NCBI RefSeq assembly: GCF_003245365.1
Contig: NZ_NBIU01000001.1
Span: forward strand, 1 to 64,000
Direction: 5' to 3'
Source: Helicobacter valdiviensis
Lineage (GTDB): Bacteria; Campylobacterota; Campylobacteria; Campylobacterales; Helicobacteraceae
Length of the DNA stretch: 64,000 nt
Shown: piece by piece, positions 27,383 through 37,144 of the stretch
Numbering within the stretch: position 1 is the first letter of the stretch
Layout: every line of letters begins with the position of its first letter
The notes under the pieces: model-generated
Told to the model about the DNA's origin: nothing
Database searches by the model: none
What the model saw: the letters and a program-made list of their open reading frames with translations, nothing else
Program-made: the position numbers and the translations under genes

Positions 27383-27552
27383 AATTGCTTCTCCTTTATG
27401 GAAATTTTTGTAAAGTGTATTATTTTTGATAATAAAAATAAACAAAGGAATAATTGCAAAATATATGAAAATAACAAGAAAATATTACTTTGTTTTTTAA
27501 AAAGCAAATTTCAAATAGCATTCCTCGCTTATTTAAATTTTGTGAGGTTTTT

Positions 27553-29769
27553 ATGGCTTTATTATCAATTATTATTCCATTTGGGACAAGCAAGGAACGC
27601 CCTTATATATTAGATAGAGTGATGCAAAAGGCTAGAGAATTTGCAAGCTATCAAGTAGAAGATGAAGTGGAATTTATCTTTGTAGAAGGGTATTCAAGCT
27701 TAGAGCATTCGCAAATCCCCCTTATAATCGCAGAATGCGGACATCAGTATTATAAAGACACAGAGCAAAGTAAATATTCTATAGGGGCTTGTAGAAATTT
27801 GGGGGCAATTTGTGCAAAAACTCCTGTGATTATGCCTTTAGATGTGGATTGTTATTTATCAGAGAAGAATCTTAAAAAATTATTAGAGTTTATAAAGCTT
27901 AAGCAGATTGCTAAAAATCCTAATGCATTCTTAGTTTTTCCTTGTGTGTATTTAACAGAGCAAGGAACAAATATTATAGAAAATATGGGATTGGAGGATA
28001 TAGATTCTTTAATTCTTTTTGAATTAAGCAAGGGAAAATCTAATTTAATTAAATTTTATACACCTGCTTCTAGTTCTTTAGTAATGCATAGACATAAATT
28101 TTTAGAGCTTGGTGGGAATGATTTTGGTTTTGTAGGGCATGGATATGAAGATTTTGAGTTTATGAGCAGAGTTTTTAAATTTTGTGCAGAATTTGAGAGA
28201 ATGCCAAGAGAGTTGAGTTATGATGCTAGAAACTGGGCTTTTAATGATTTTAGGGGATTTAGAGCTTGGTTTTCTGTTGTGGGTGCTGAAATGCAGGCTT
28301 TAGGGATGTATTTGGTGCATTTTTGGCATATTGAGCCTAATCAAAATGGATATTCAGATAATAGAGAATTGAATCATCAAAGGTTTTATAAAAGATTGAA
28401 AGAGATTAAAGAAATTAGTGAGGGGCCTGAGTATTTAAATAGCCTAGAAGCACTAGGTAAAAAGGTGCTTTTACTTGATGGATACAATTCTCCAGTTATT
28501 AGATGCGTAAGAGGTGTTGGGGTTTATCTTGGGGATTTTATTTGTAAAAGAGAGTATGAATTTTATGAAAATGAGGTATTTAATGAAGCTAAATTTTTAA
28601 AATTTGTAAAAGATTTTGAAATTTCTTCAATTGTGTTTCCTAATCCTTATGGTAATGAGCAAAGAAGAGAAATTTATAATTTTGTAAGAGAGAGAAAACT
28701 GCCCTTTATCTGCTTTGAGAGAGGAGCATTGCCACATTCTTGGTTTTTTGATAGAAATGGGTGCAATTATGATTCAAGCTCTTATGAAGAAAAGTTTTGG
28801 AATAAGCCTTTAGATAAACAAAAAGAGGAGGAAATAAAAGAATACATTGCAACCCTTTTAGAAGGTAATGAGAGCTTAGAAGCACAAGGGGATAGGCAAA
28901 ATGCAATAGAGATAAAAAGAAAATATGGCATAAAACATAAAAGAATTATTTTTGTTCCTCTGCAAATGCATACAGATACGGTGATTAAGTATTTTACTAA
29001 AGAGCCTTTTAGTTTTTTTGGTTTTTTAGAAATTTTAGATGAAATTGCAGGAGAATTGAAAATTGATGATATTGTATTTTTGTGCAAAAAGCATCCTTTA
29101 ATGCTTGAACTAGATAAGAAAAAATATCCTAATTTAATTTTTGTGGCAGATAATCTTAATTTTATAGATTTACTTTTGGTAAGTTCTATGGTTGTATTAA
29201 TAAACTCTGGAGTAGGTGTGTATGCGATGATGGCAAATAAGCCTTGTGTGATTTGTGGGGGTGCATTTTATGCAATTAATGGAGTTAATAGAGTAGTGAT
29301 GAGCAAAGAAGAACTAAAAAGAAGCATTATAGAAATTGTGGAAGGGAGATTTGAGGTAGATTATGAGAAGGTTTTAAGGTTTATTGCATATTTGTATTAT
29401 GAATTTTATAGCTATGGAAAAAGCACAAAAGAATTGCTAAAAGATGAGAAAAATAATCGCATAATCCATAGAACCCAACAAATAGATTTTTATAAGATTA
29501 GAATAAATGGAGTAAGTTATCTAGAAGCACAAAGTGTGGAAAAATATACTTATAGACTAGAGGGAATGGCATATAAAAATTATCTTTATGAGATTAAAAA
29601 TATAAAAAATAATCCCAAAATTGTAGAAAAAAATAAAGAAAAGTTTTATATCAAATTATCACATACAAAGTTTTATAGATTGTTTAGAAAGCTAGTTACA
29701 AGACCTAAGGATTTTGTAATGGATTCTAAAAATCCATTGATGAAGCCTATTAAAAAGATGGTTGGCTAG
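27553..29769 (+). CDS. Fused GT2 glycosyltransferase and KpsC-like capsule polysaccharide transferase
   Basis: 738 residues from ATG 27553 (MALLSIIIPFGTS, GAGG five bases before); the frame's first ATG (27490) has no RBS. Residues 1 to about 260 are a GT2 fold: SIIIPFG, the DXD site MPLDVDCY, and GHGYEDFEFMSR, as in the C-terminal acceptor part of galactosyltransferase-type GT2s. From about 310 to 610 it resembles capsule proteins KpsC/KpsS (Kdo transferases): CKKHPLMLE, then LINSGVGVYAMMANKPCVIC and GGAFYAINGVNRVV, the usual gkPVvvlGrafY position. A basic tail follows. The sugar is unknown. It is in an operon with the broken GT8 gene ten bases downstream. Confidence 0.75.
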   Translation: MALLSIIIPFGTSKERPYILDRVMQKAREFASYQVEDEVEFIFVEGYSSLEHSQIPLIIAECGHQYYKDTEQSKYSIGACRNLGAICAKTPVIMPLDVDCYLSEKNLKKLLEFIKLKQIAKNPNAFLVFPCVYLTEQGTNIIENMGLEDIDSLILFELSKGKSNLIKFYTPASSSLVMHRHKFLELGGNDFGFVGHGYEDFEFMSRVFKFCAEFERMPRELSYDARNWAFNDFRGFRAWFSVVGAEMQALGMYLVHFWHIEPNQNGYSDNRELNHQRFYKRLKEIKEISEGPEYLNSLEALGKKVLLLDGYNSPVIRCVRGVGVYLGDFICKREYEFYENEVFNEAKFLKFVKDFEISSIVFPNPYGNEQRREIYNFVRERKLPFICFERGALPHSWFFDRNGCNYDSSSYEEKFWNKPLDKQKEEEIKEYIATLLEGNESLEAQGDRQNAIEIKRKYGIKHKRIIFVPLQMHTDTVIKYFTKEPFSFFGFLEILDEIAGELKIDDIVFLCKKHPLMLELDKKKYPNLIFVADNLNFIDLLLVSSMVVLINSGVGVYAMMANKPCVICGGAFYAINGVNRVVMSKEELKRSIIEIVEGRFEVDYEKVLRFIAYLYYEFYSYGKSTKELLKDEKNNRIIHRTQQIDFYKIRINGVSYLEAQSVEKYTYRLEGMAYKNYLYEIKNIKNNPKIVEKNKEKFYIKLSHTKFYRLFRKLVTRPKDFVMDSKNPLMKPIKKMVG

Positions 29770-29779
29770 GAGAGTGGAG

Positions 29780-31113
29780 ATGAAAAAGGTTGCAGTATTT
29801 TTATCAAGCAATGAAAACTATGCTTTTGCTTTAGCAAATGTAATTATTGGATTAAAAAGATATGATGAAGATTTGATAGACAAAATTATTATCTACCATG
29901 ATATTTTAGAAAACACACAAGAAAAGATTTCAAAAATTTGGCATGGCAAAATTAGCTTTATAGAATATACCCATGAAGATTTTTTGAAAGACTTAGGAGG
30001 AGATGTGGGGAAAATCCCACTATCTTCTAGGTTTGGAGAACGATTTGTTTATGCTAAATTTCATATTTTTAGGCTTTTAGAAGAATATGAAAATGTAATT
30101 TGGCTAGATTGCGATGTGCTAGTGTGTGGAAATATTTCTGATTTTTTATGTGAAAATGTGGATTTTAAATGCGATTGTGGTGGGAGAGTTGATGGCATAC
30201 AAAAATATTTGGAAATTAGAGGAATAACCCAAAATAATCAAAAAGTATTTAAGCCGGTTGGTGGAGTGTTTTGTATAGGTAAAAACACATTAAAAAATAA
30301 AAAGGGAGAACAATTAACCAAAGAATGCTATAAGATATAAAAGAGCTTTATGAATATGGGGTTTTACAATATGTAGCTACAAGTGATGAAATACCTTTTG
30401 GAGTTTTGGCACATCTTTATAGATTTAATGTAGAGAATGTTAAAGGAAATTATAATACTTTGCCATCACATTCTTTTAAAAGCAAAATTATACATGCAAT
30501 GGGTAAAAATAAATTTTGGGAATCTCCTTTTGCATTTAGTGCTTTTTATGAGTGGAATATTAACCATAAAATTTGGGTAGATTTGCTAGGTGGTGATAGT
30601 AAGAATGTGCCTAATTTAAGAGAGACAAATTTTGGTAGAATAGATACTCCAAGCAGTTTGCATAATTTTTTAATCCATTATCATTTGTTTTGTCCTCTTT
30701 TGCCTATTATGCAAGAATATATTAATCAAAATTTATTTTTTGGACTTTATTTGAAACTTCCTATTAAAGATAGATATTTAGACATTTATTCAAAGAAAAT
30801 CACAAAAGATATTTTTTATAGATTTGCACTAAACCTTGATAGTGGAAAGCCAGAGAGTGCTTCAAAATGTGAAGTGCAAATTGTATGCAAAGAAAAAGAA
30901 TATTTAAAAGAATTTCAAAAAAATTTTTTGGAATCTTTAAATCAAGAAAACTATATTCTTAAAAATAACAAAAATGCTAAAGGTGATGAGATAGTTTTGT
31001 ATTTTACAAAAAATATGGCTTTAGATTATAAAGAGGTAGCTTATCAAATGGATAAGTTAATTAAATTAACTTTTAAAAAGCTAAAGAAAAATAAGAGATT
31101 TTTTGTTTTTTAA
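29780..31113 (+). pseudogene. GT8-type glycosyltransferase broken by one frameshift
   Basis: The first part, from ATG 29780 (AGGAG seven bases before), reads as a GT8 enzyme: KKVAVFLSSNENYAFALANV, then VIWLDCDVLVCGNISDF with the DXD site. It stops at 30340. The continuation lies in the -1 frame from about 30334 (DIKELYEYGVLQYVATSDEI, then LAHLYRFNVEN and SKIIHAMG) and runs to 31113 with no start codon of its own near the joint. One missing base between 30331 and 30340 explains it; that spot is not a homopolymer. Joined, it would be about 445 residues. If the base is a sequencing error, the gene is intact. Confidence 0.75.
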
Positions 31114-31117
31114 AATA

Positions 31118-31139
31118 AAAAGAGGATTTTCTCTCTTTT
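31118..31139 (+). terminator. Terminator of the glycosyltransferase operon
   Basis: AAAAGAG pairs with CTCTTTT across an eight-base loop, five bases past the GT8 stop; the 3' arm itself supplies the T-run. Confidence 0.55.
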
Positions 31140-31224
31140 GTAAGCTTAGTATGAAGTTAAATCTAAAATATGGTATTATGCGGAAAAATTTCCATACAAA
31201 TGGATTTTAGGAGAAATCTTTAAG

Positions 31225-33078
31225 ATGAGAAAAGCAATTGATTTATTAAAAATGCATAATGAAATAAAAATCATCTCCACCCCTTTAGATATTGAGCTTG
31301 AAATACCACATTTAGCTTATTTGGAAGTAAAAAAACAAGAAAGCAAGGCATTGCTTTTTACAAATCCTATTAGCAAAAGATTGGGTAAAAGTTATGAAAC
31401 ACCAGTTTTAATGAATTTGTTTGGGAATTTTAAACGCGTTGAACTTCTAATAGGAGATACACAAAACATTGCTAAAGAAATTGGCTATTTTTTAAAAATG
31501 AAACCCCCTAAAGGCGTTGGTGAATTTTTGAGATTTTTGCCTAAAATTGCACAGCTTAGATTTTTAGCACCGCGTGTGCAAAAAGATATTAATTTAGCAC
31601 AAGAAGTTGTGTATGAGGGAGTAAATGTAGATTTATTGAATTTGCCTATTCTTAAGACTTGGGAAGAAGATGGGGGAGCATTTATTACCATGGGGCAGTG
31701 TTATACGCAAAGCCTTAATGGAGAGATAAAAAATCTAGGAATGTATCGTTTGCAAGTTTATGATAGAAATCATCTTGGTTTGCATTGGCAACTCCATAAA
31801 GATTCTCTTTCGCTTTTAAAAGAGTATAAAGAAGCCAACCAAAAAATGCCAGTAAGTATTGCAATAGGCGGAGATCCTCTTTATACTTGGTGTGCTACTG
31901 CACCTTTGCCAAAGGGGATTTATGAGCTTATGCTTTATGGCTTTATCAAAAAGAAAAGAGCAAAATTAGTAAAGTGTATTAGCAATCCTTTAAATGTTCC
32001 TTATGATTGTGATTTTGTGATTGAGGGTTGGGTGGAGCCTAATGAATTAAAAGAAGAAGGAAGATTTGGTGATCATACAGGATTTTATACGCCTATTGAG
32101 CCTTATCCACTTATGGAAGTGAGTGCAATTACTAGTAAGAAAAATCCTGTATTTTTAGCCACAGTTGTGGGTAAGCCACCTTTGGAGGATAAATATTTAG
32201 GTTATCCAACAGAACGCATTTTCTTGCCACTTTTGCAAACGACAACCCCAAATTTAATAGATTATTATATGCCAGAAAATGGTGTATTCCATAATCTAAT
32301 CTTAGCAAAGATAAAAAGCGAGTATGAAGGGGAAGCAAAGCAAAGTATGCACGCTTTTTGGGGAGTGGGGCAGATGAGTTTTGTAAAGCATGCACTTTTT
32401 GTAGATAAAGATGCTCCTAAATTAGAAAGTGCCACAATTATCCCTTATATGCTAAATCGCTTTAGCACAAAAGAATGTGTGATTAGTGAGGGGATTTGTG
32501 ATGTGCTAGATCATTCCTCACCTAATTATGCTTATGGTGGAAAGCTAGGTATAGATTTAACAAAAGAGCTAAAAGAAGCCAAAAAAATGGTGCTTTTAAA
32601 AGATGAAATACTAAAAGATAAACTTTCTAAAGTATTTCCAAATTTAAGTGTTTTAAGGCAAATTTATAAGGACACTTTAAATCCTATTGTATTGCTTGGT
32701 GTTAGAAAACAAGTGAGTATGCAAGAGATTTTTTCTAAAAAAGAGTTAGAAGAGCTTTTGGAGCATTTAAGAATTGTGGTTGTGCTAGATGAAGAGAGTA
32801 ATGATTTGGATAATCTTTATATGGTGCTTTGGAGGGTTGTTAATAATATAGACGCTAAAAGAGATGTAAAGATTTTAGATGACACGATTTTTATAGATGC
32901 GACTAATAAGAGCAAAATAGATGGACATACAAGAGAATGGCCAAAAGAAACAGATTGCACAAGAGCGATTTTAGATGGGTTAAGAGCTAAAGGGCTTTTG
33001 GAAGATTTTAGTGATGAAGAGCTAGAAGAGTTTTATAGAAAGTTTCATATTGATAAGTCTTATGCTACTAAAACTTGA
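31225..33078 (+). CDS. UbiD-family decarboxylase, probably of menaquinone synthesis
   Basis: 617 residues. UbiD enzymes use prenylated FMN to decarboxylate aromatic or unsaturated acids. The cofactor-binding GMYRLQVYDRNHLGLHWQLH and the catalytic region around FGDHTGFYTPIEPYPLMEVS are intact. Campylobacterota make menaquinone by the futalosine route and carry a UbiD homologue thought to act late in it, so that role is likelier than ubiquinone synthesis. The length exceeds E. coli UbiD (about 500), because of a longer C-terminal part. It is monocistronic; no UbiX flavin prenyltransferase gene is in the window. Confidence 0.9.
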   Translation: MRKAIDLLKMHNEIKIISTPLDIELEIPHLAYLEVKKQESKALLFTNPISKRLGKSYETPVLMNLFGNFKRVELLIGDTQNIAKEIGYFLKMKPPKGVGEFLRFLPKIAQLRFLAPRVQKDINLAQEVVYEGVNVDLLNLPILKTWEEDGGAFITMGQCYTQSLNGEIKNLGMYRLQVYDRNHLGLHWQLHKDSLSLLKEYKEANQKMPVSIAIGGDPLYTWCATAPLPKGIYELMLYGFIKKKRAKLVKCISNPLNVPYDCDFVIEGWVEPNELKEEGRFGDHTGFYTPIEPYPLMEVSAITSKKNPVFLATVVGKPPLEDKYLGYPTERIFLPLLQTTTPNLIDYYMPENGVFHNLILAKIKSEYEGEAKQSMHAFWGVGQMSFVKHALFVDKDAPKLESATIIPYMLNRFSTKECVISEGICDVLDHSSPNYAYGGKLGIDLTKELKEAKKMVLLKDEILKDKLSKVFPNLSVLRQIYKDTLNPIVLLGVRKQVSMQEIFSKKELEELLEHLRIVVVLDEESNDLDNLYMVLWRVVNNIDAKRDVKILDDTIFIDATNKSKIDGHTREWPKETDCTRAILDGLRAKGLLEDFSDEELEEFYRKFHIDKSYATKT

Positions 33079-33158
33079 CAAAAACTTGACAAAATGCAGA
33101 TTTTATTTTGACAAATTTTTGGCAGAATTTCTAAAAATAAAATTTATAGAGGTGAAAA

Positions 33159-33710
33159 ATGGAAGCACAAACTCTAAGTAGAAAGGCTTGGATTAAAAAT
33201 CTTGGTGGCTACATTGCTCAAAAAAGAGAAGAGGGATTAAGTGAGAGTGCCATTAAAAAGCATATTAAAGAAGAATTTAGAAAAAGAACAAAAACAGGCG
33301 AAAGTATTGCATTTTTACTAGCTTCAATTTTGCTTTTTGTGCTTGTGGGATTTGGAATACATTTTAGTAGCGTGATGTTGATGTGGGAAGCAGATATTCA
33401 TGCAGTAAATTTAGGATTTTCTCCTACCTATTCTTTGCTTTTAATGTTGCTTTGTGGAGTGTTGATTTTAATCATAGTTGTATCTTATGCGAAGTTTTTT
33501 GTAGATTGGTTTAAATACCATAAAAGCTTAGATGAAAGCCTAGATGAGAGTTTTTATTTGAGATTGTTTAGAATTATAGCTTTATTAGGGCTTATAGCAT
33601 TTGTGGTTATAATGGTAGTAGTGATAATGGCAAGTATGCAAATTGCTAGAGAATATGGCGTAGATTTTAGTGATGTTTTAATAAGAGCAGTGGGAGAGAT
33701 TTTTGATTGA
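33159..33710 (+). CDS. Membrane protein of unknown function
   Basis: 183 residues. A basic cytoplasmic start (KAWIKNLGGYIAQKREEGLS, then ESAIKKHIKEEFRKR) precedes three hydrophobic segments (about 49-75, 90-115 and 137-160). The start recalls DUF1700/DUF1129-type proteins (a short helical domain before membrane helices), but the match is weak. Its end overlaps the start of the CvfB gene by eight bases, so the two are one operon. Function unknown. Confidence 0.6.
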   Translation: MEAQTLSRKAWIKNLGGYIAQKREEGLSESAIKKHIKEEFRKRTKTGESIAFLLASILLFVLVGFGIHFSSVMLMWEADIHAVNLGFSPTYSLLLMLLCGVLILIIVVSYAKFFVDWFKYHKSLDESLDESFYLRLFRIIALLGLIAFVVIMVVVIMASMQIAREYGVDFSDVLIRAVGEIFD

Positions 33711-34524
33711 TGTAGGTAGAATTTGTAATCTAGAGATTGTTAAAATTGTAAAAATTGGAGCTTATTTGCAAAAAGGAGATAAGGAAATCTTACTTCCTTT
33801 AAAATATCTACCAAAAGAAGCAAAAGAAGGGCAAAATATTGAAGTTTTTCTTTATACAGACTCAGAGGATAGGTTAATTGCAACGACTCTAAAGCCTTAT
33901 GCTTTGCGTGGGGAAATCGCACTTTTAAGAGTGGTGGATAAGAATAATTGGGGTTGTTTTTTAGATCTTGGTATTGCAAAAGACTTATTTATGCCTACAA
34001 AGCAAAATTATCCACTTGGCAGTAATGTGGCTGTGTTAATTAGCACAGATAAAGAGGGGAGACTCATTGCTAAAAATGATATAAAGCCTTATTTAAAGGA
34101 TTTAAAGAGGAGTAATCTTAAAGTTTTTAGTGAAGTGGAAATTATTCCTTTTAGGGTAACAAATCTTGGCTATGAATGTGTAATTAATGGAGAGTTTTTA
34201 GGGCTTGTATATAAAAATGAAGTGTTTAGTAAGGATTTTTTAAACAAAAAATATAAGGCGTATATCAAAAGAATTTATCCAAATGGTAAATGTGATTTAA
34301 GCTTAAAGCCTCCTATGCAAAAATCAGATACTAACAAAGAAGCTTGCAAAGTTTTAGAAATATTAAAAGAAAAAGGAGGAGAAATGAAGTTTAATTATGA
34401 TAGTTCTCCACAAAGCATTTTAGAAACTTTTTCTTTAAGTAAAAAGGCTTTTAAAAGGGCTTTAAGTGAGCTTATTAAAAACAATCAAATTCTTTTGGAA
34501 AATGGGATTATTAAAATTAAGTAG
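33703..34524 (+). CDS. CvfB-like S1-domain RNA-binding protein
   Basis: 273 residues, starting at TTG 33703 within the end of the upstream gene. The order is that of the CvfB/YitL family: tandem S1-like beta-barrels (GAYLQKGDKEILLPLKYLPK, then GCFLDLGIAKDLFMPTK), a third barrel (about 145-210), and a C-terminal winged helix (NYDSSPQSILETFSLSKKAF, then KRALSELIKNNQILLENG). CvfB was first found as a virulence regulator in staphylococci and binds RNA; its role here is unknown. Confidence 0.8.
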   Translation: MIDVGRICNLEIVKIVKIGAYLQKGDKEILLPLKYLPKEAKEGQNIEVFLYTDSEDRLIATTLKPYALRGEIALLRVVDKNNWGCFLDLGIAKDLFMPTKQNYPLGSNVAVLISTDKEGRLIAKNDIKPYLKDLKRSNLKVFSEVEIIPFRVTNLGYECVINGEFLGLVYKNEVFSKDFLNKKYKAYIKRIYPNGKCDLSLKPPMQKSDTNKEACKVLEILKEKGGEMKFNYDSSPQSILETFSLSKKAFKRALSELIKNNQILLENGIIKIK

Positions 34525-34703
34525 TTTGGATTAGGAGGATAGGGGTTGTTAATTTTGGTTTCAAAACAAAATAAAAAGCCCTATTAAAATGAGGATAAAT
34601 TAGTATTTTTTAGAAAATAAAAATAAGAAATAATTTTAAAAGAGAATTAAATACTTTAAGAAAATTTCCACTAAAATTAAGCTTTATTTTAATTTTGGAG
34701 TGA

Positions 34704-35921
34704 ATGATGAGAAAAGTATTTTTTGCACTTCTTTTTTGGGTTGGTTTAGCACAGGCTGAAATTAGTGTAAGTGTGCTAGATGCGACGATAAAAAATAAAA
34801 GCCTAAGCGGCGTGGAGCTAACCTTTCAAAAAGATGGCGAATCTTCAAGTAAGGCTTTCACAGATAGCAAAGGAAGCGTGAGTATCCCTACGCCTTTTGG
34901 CAAAGATGATTCTAGTGTTACAATGATCTTAAAAAAAGAAGGCTATGCAAGTATGGCAGTAAAATGCCCATGTGATGGCTTTGTGTATGCGATGAGCCCA
35001 AATCTCAAATCGCTAGATTCTATGCGTGTGGTATTGCAATGGGATAATGAGCCACTAGATATGGATTTACACGCATATTTTAAAGATAGCCATATTTATT
35101 TTCAAAATAAAGAGGGTATAGATACAAATTTAGATGTAGATGATACAAATGGCTATGGTCCTGAAACTATCACAATAAACAAACGCCATAATGGAGAAAA
35201 ATACATTTTCTTTGTGCATAATTTTAGCTCATGGGCTAGGGAAGTTGGCAATAAAGAGGGCAAATACACGCTTCCACTTACAAAGCTAAGAAATGTTAAA
35301 GTGCATGTATATGTAGGCTCTTCGCTTATCCGCACCTATGCTATGCCACCAATTCCACAAGATTTGCAAGATGCGAGAATTTGGGTGCCATTTTATGTTG
35401 ATGAAGAGGGTAAAATCATTGATAAAAATATTATCATAGATGATAAAAATGCGCGTGCAGGCAGTGATTTTGGAAGCGATTTAGAAAAAGTTATTGCTAA
35501 AAACTTTAATCTCACCTATACACAAGCTATAAGCACAGATGATAAAAAACAAGCTAAAATTTTGGATAATTTAGGTGTGGAAGCCTATAAAAATAAAGAT
35601 TATGAAAGTGCAATCTATCATCTAAAAGATTCTATAACTCTTAATCCAAATGATGCACAAGTGTATTCTAATCTAGGTTTAGTGTATCAAAAAGCTGGAA
35701 ATTTAGCTGAAGCAAACTGGGCAAATAGAAAGGCAATCGAACTAGCAAGTGGCAATAATGCCAACACCATTAAAGCAAGCTCATACTATAATATCGCGCG
35801 AATCTATGAAGAAAAGGGCGAGTATCAAAATGCACTTGATAACTACAAAAAAGCCCAAAACTATAAAGCAAACGCGGTTTATACTAATGCTATTAAAAGA
35901 ATGGAAGAAAAGCTAAGATAA
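34704..35921 (+). CDS. Secreted protein with a DUF2135 domain and TPR repeats
   Basis: 405 residues. There is a Sec signal peptide (RKVFFALLFWVGLAQA). Next comes an immunoglobulin-like, carboxypeptidase-regulatory-type domain (about 20-95), then a YfaP/DUF2135-like domain (VVLQWDNEPLDMDLHAYF, then GYGPETITI), and after residue 285 about three TPRs (AYKNKDYESAIYHLKDSITL, VYSNLGLVYQKAGNLAEANW, SYYNIARIYEEKGEYQNALD). The start may be the second ATG (34707), better spaced from GGAG. Codons use more C and G (for example ATC, GCG, CGC) than neighbours, which hints at transfer. Function unknown; probably periplasmic and protein-binding. Confidence 0.75.
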   Translation: MMRKVFFALLFWVGLAQAEISVSVLDATIKNKSLSGVELTFQKDGESSSKAFTDSKGSVSIPTPFGKDDSSVTMILKKEGYASMAVKCPCDGFVYAMSPNLKSLDSMRVVLQWDNEPLDMDLHAYFKDSHIYFQNKEGIDTNLDVDDTNGYGPETITINKRHNGEKYIFFVHNFSSWAREVGNKEGKYTLPLTKLRNVKVHVYVGSSLIRTYAMPPIPQDLQDARIWVPFYVDEEGKIIDKNIIIDDKNARAGSDFGSDLEKVIAKNFNLTYTQAISTDDKKQAKILDNLGVEAYKNKDYESAIYHLKDSITLNPNDAQVYSNLGLVYQKAGNLAEANWANRKAIELASGNNANTIKASSYYNIARIYEEKGEYQNALDNYKKAQNYKANAVYTNAIKRMEEKLR

Positions 35922-35925
35922 AATT

Positions 35926-35947
35926 AAAGCCTTTTTGGGCTTTAAAA
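35926..35947 (+). terminator. Terminator after the DUF2135/TPR gene
   Basis: AAAGCC-tttttg-GGCTTT, four bases past the stop. Confidence 0.6.
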
Positions 35948-36052
35948 ATCTAAAAAAATTGTGATTTTTGTTTTTAAAACAATATTTTAGTCTTTAATGG
36001 AATATTTTAAAAATATAAACTTTGTTTTAAAAATTAAAATAAGGAGCTTTTA

Positions 36053-37144
36053 ATGCCAAAGATAAAAAATAGCGTTTTTTGTATGATTTTTGTATTGTGT
36101 TTTGCTTTAAGCGGTGGATTGATGGCAGCTACAAAAAATCCAGCTAAAAGTGATAGAAGTCTTTATCCTTATGTAATTAATTCTAAAGAAAGTTTTGATT
36201 TTGCTTCAAAATTAGAAAATTTAGCATTTTTAGAAGTCTTAGATAAAGCAAATAAAAATTTAGATTCTTATGTGAGTGTAAAAAATCCCAATAAAAAATC
36301 TATGGAGAAATATTTGGCATATATTACTAATATTGTTTTAAAGAATACTCAAAAATTACAATGCGTAAAATATGAGAATAATTTTTTACCTTGTTTTAAA
36401 ACAGATAAGGAAGCTTTGGAGTATTTTCAAAATAATCTTCCAAGTGAGTTAAGGGCATGGCATGAAAATGCACTGCAATTTTATGAAAATTATTTAAAGG
36501 AGCAATTACGCTTAAGTGCGCTTTTCCCAAGAATTACAAGTGAAATTTTAACTCTAAATGATAATGAAATACGCGGAGATGAGAGTAAAGACTTTTTAAA
36601 AGAGGGAGAATTTAAACTTACTTTTGATGATGGACCTACGAAAAAAGGGGGCAATACAGATAGACTTTTGAAGCTTTTAGGAGATTTGCAAGTCCCTGCG
36701 AGTTTTTTTATTTTAGAGGAGAGCAAAAAGAAGCGTGGGGGGATAGAAAAAGAGCTTTATAGAGGATTTATTTTGGGCTATCATGGAGAGGTGCATAAAC
36801 CTCACACTAAAAAAGAGATTTGGCAAAATGCACCCAAAATGGCAAAAGAACTTTCAGAATTTAATGGCAACTCTTGCGTATTTCGCCCACCTTATGGGCA
36901 AAGGAGTGAAGAATTTTCACAAGCTTTGAAAAATGAGGGGTGTAAATTGGTGTTATGGAACATTGATTCACAAGATTGGATGAAAGAAATGAGTGCAAAA
37001 GAAGTGTATGATAGGGTATTAAGCCTTTCTTTGCTTTATCGTAAAGGAATTATTCTTTTTCATGATATTCACCCAAAATCTTATGAGATTTTACCACAAC
37101 TTATAAAAACGCTTCAGAGCGGTGGAGCTAGTTTTGTGGAATAA
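36053..37144 (+). CDS. Exported polysaccharide deacetylase (NodB-like)
   Basis: 363 residues. A signal peptide or N-terminal membrane anchor (about 12-30, MIFVLCFALSGGLMA) is followed by a helical region of about 160 residues and then the NodB domain (from about 190). The metal and catalytic motifs are LTFDDGP, HGEVH (in the HxxxH place, with Gly where Ser or Thr is usual), FRPPYGQ, WNIDSQDW and ILFHDIH. The family removes acetyl groups from N-acetylhexosamines in peptidoglycan, chitin or biofilm glycans. The position suggests periplasmic action; the substrate is not shown. RBS AAGGAGC. Confidence 0.88.
   Translation: MPKIKNSVFCMIFVLCFALSGGLMAATKNPAKSDRSLYPYVINSKESFDFASKLENLAFLEVLDKANKNLDSYVSVKNPNKKSMEKYLAYITNIVLKNTQKLQCVKYENNFLPCFKTDKEALEYFQNNLPSELRAWHENALQFYENYLKEQLRLSALFPRITSEILTLNDNEIRGDESKDFLKEGEFKLTFDDGPTKKGGNTDRLLKLLGDLQVPASFFILEESKKKRGGIEKELYRGFILGYHGEVHKPHTKKEIWQNAPKMAKELSEFNGNSCVFRPPYGQRSEEFSQALKNEGCKLVLWNIDSQDWMKEMSAKEVYDRVLSLSLLYRKGIILFHDIHPKSYEILPQLIKTLQSGGASFVE

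Noticed and set aside
30290-30345. Programmed -1 frameshifting or poly-A phase variation in the GT8 gene
   Set aside because: The second frame has a stop at 30331, after the A-tracts, so the shift must occur at 30331-30340, where no slippery heptamer or homopolymer exists.
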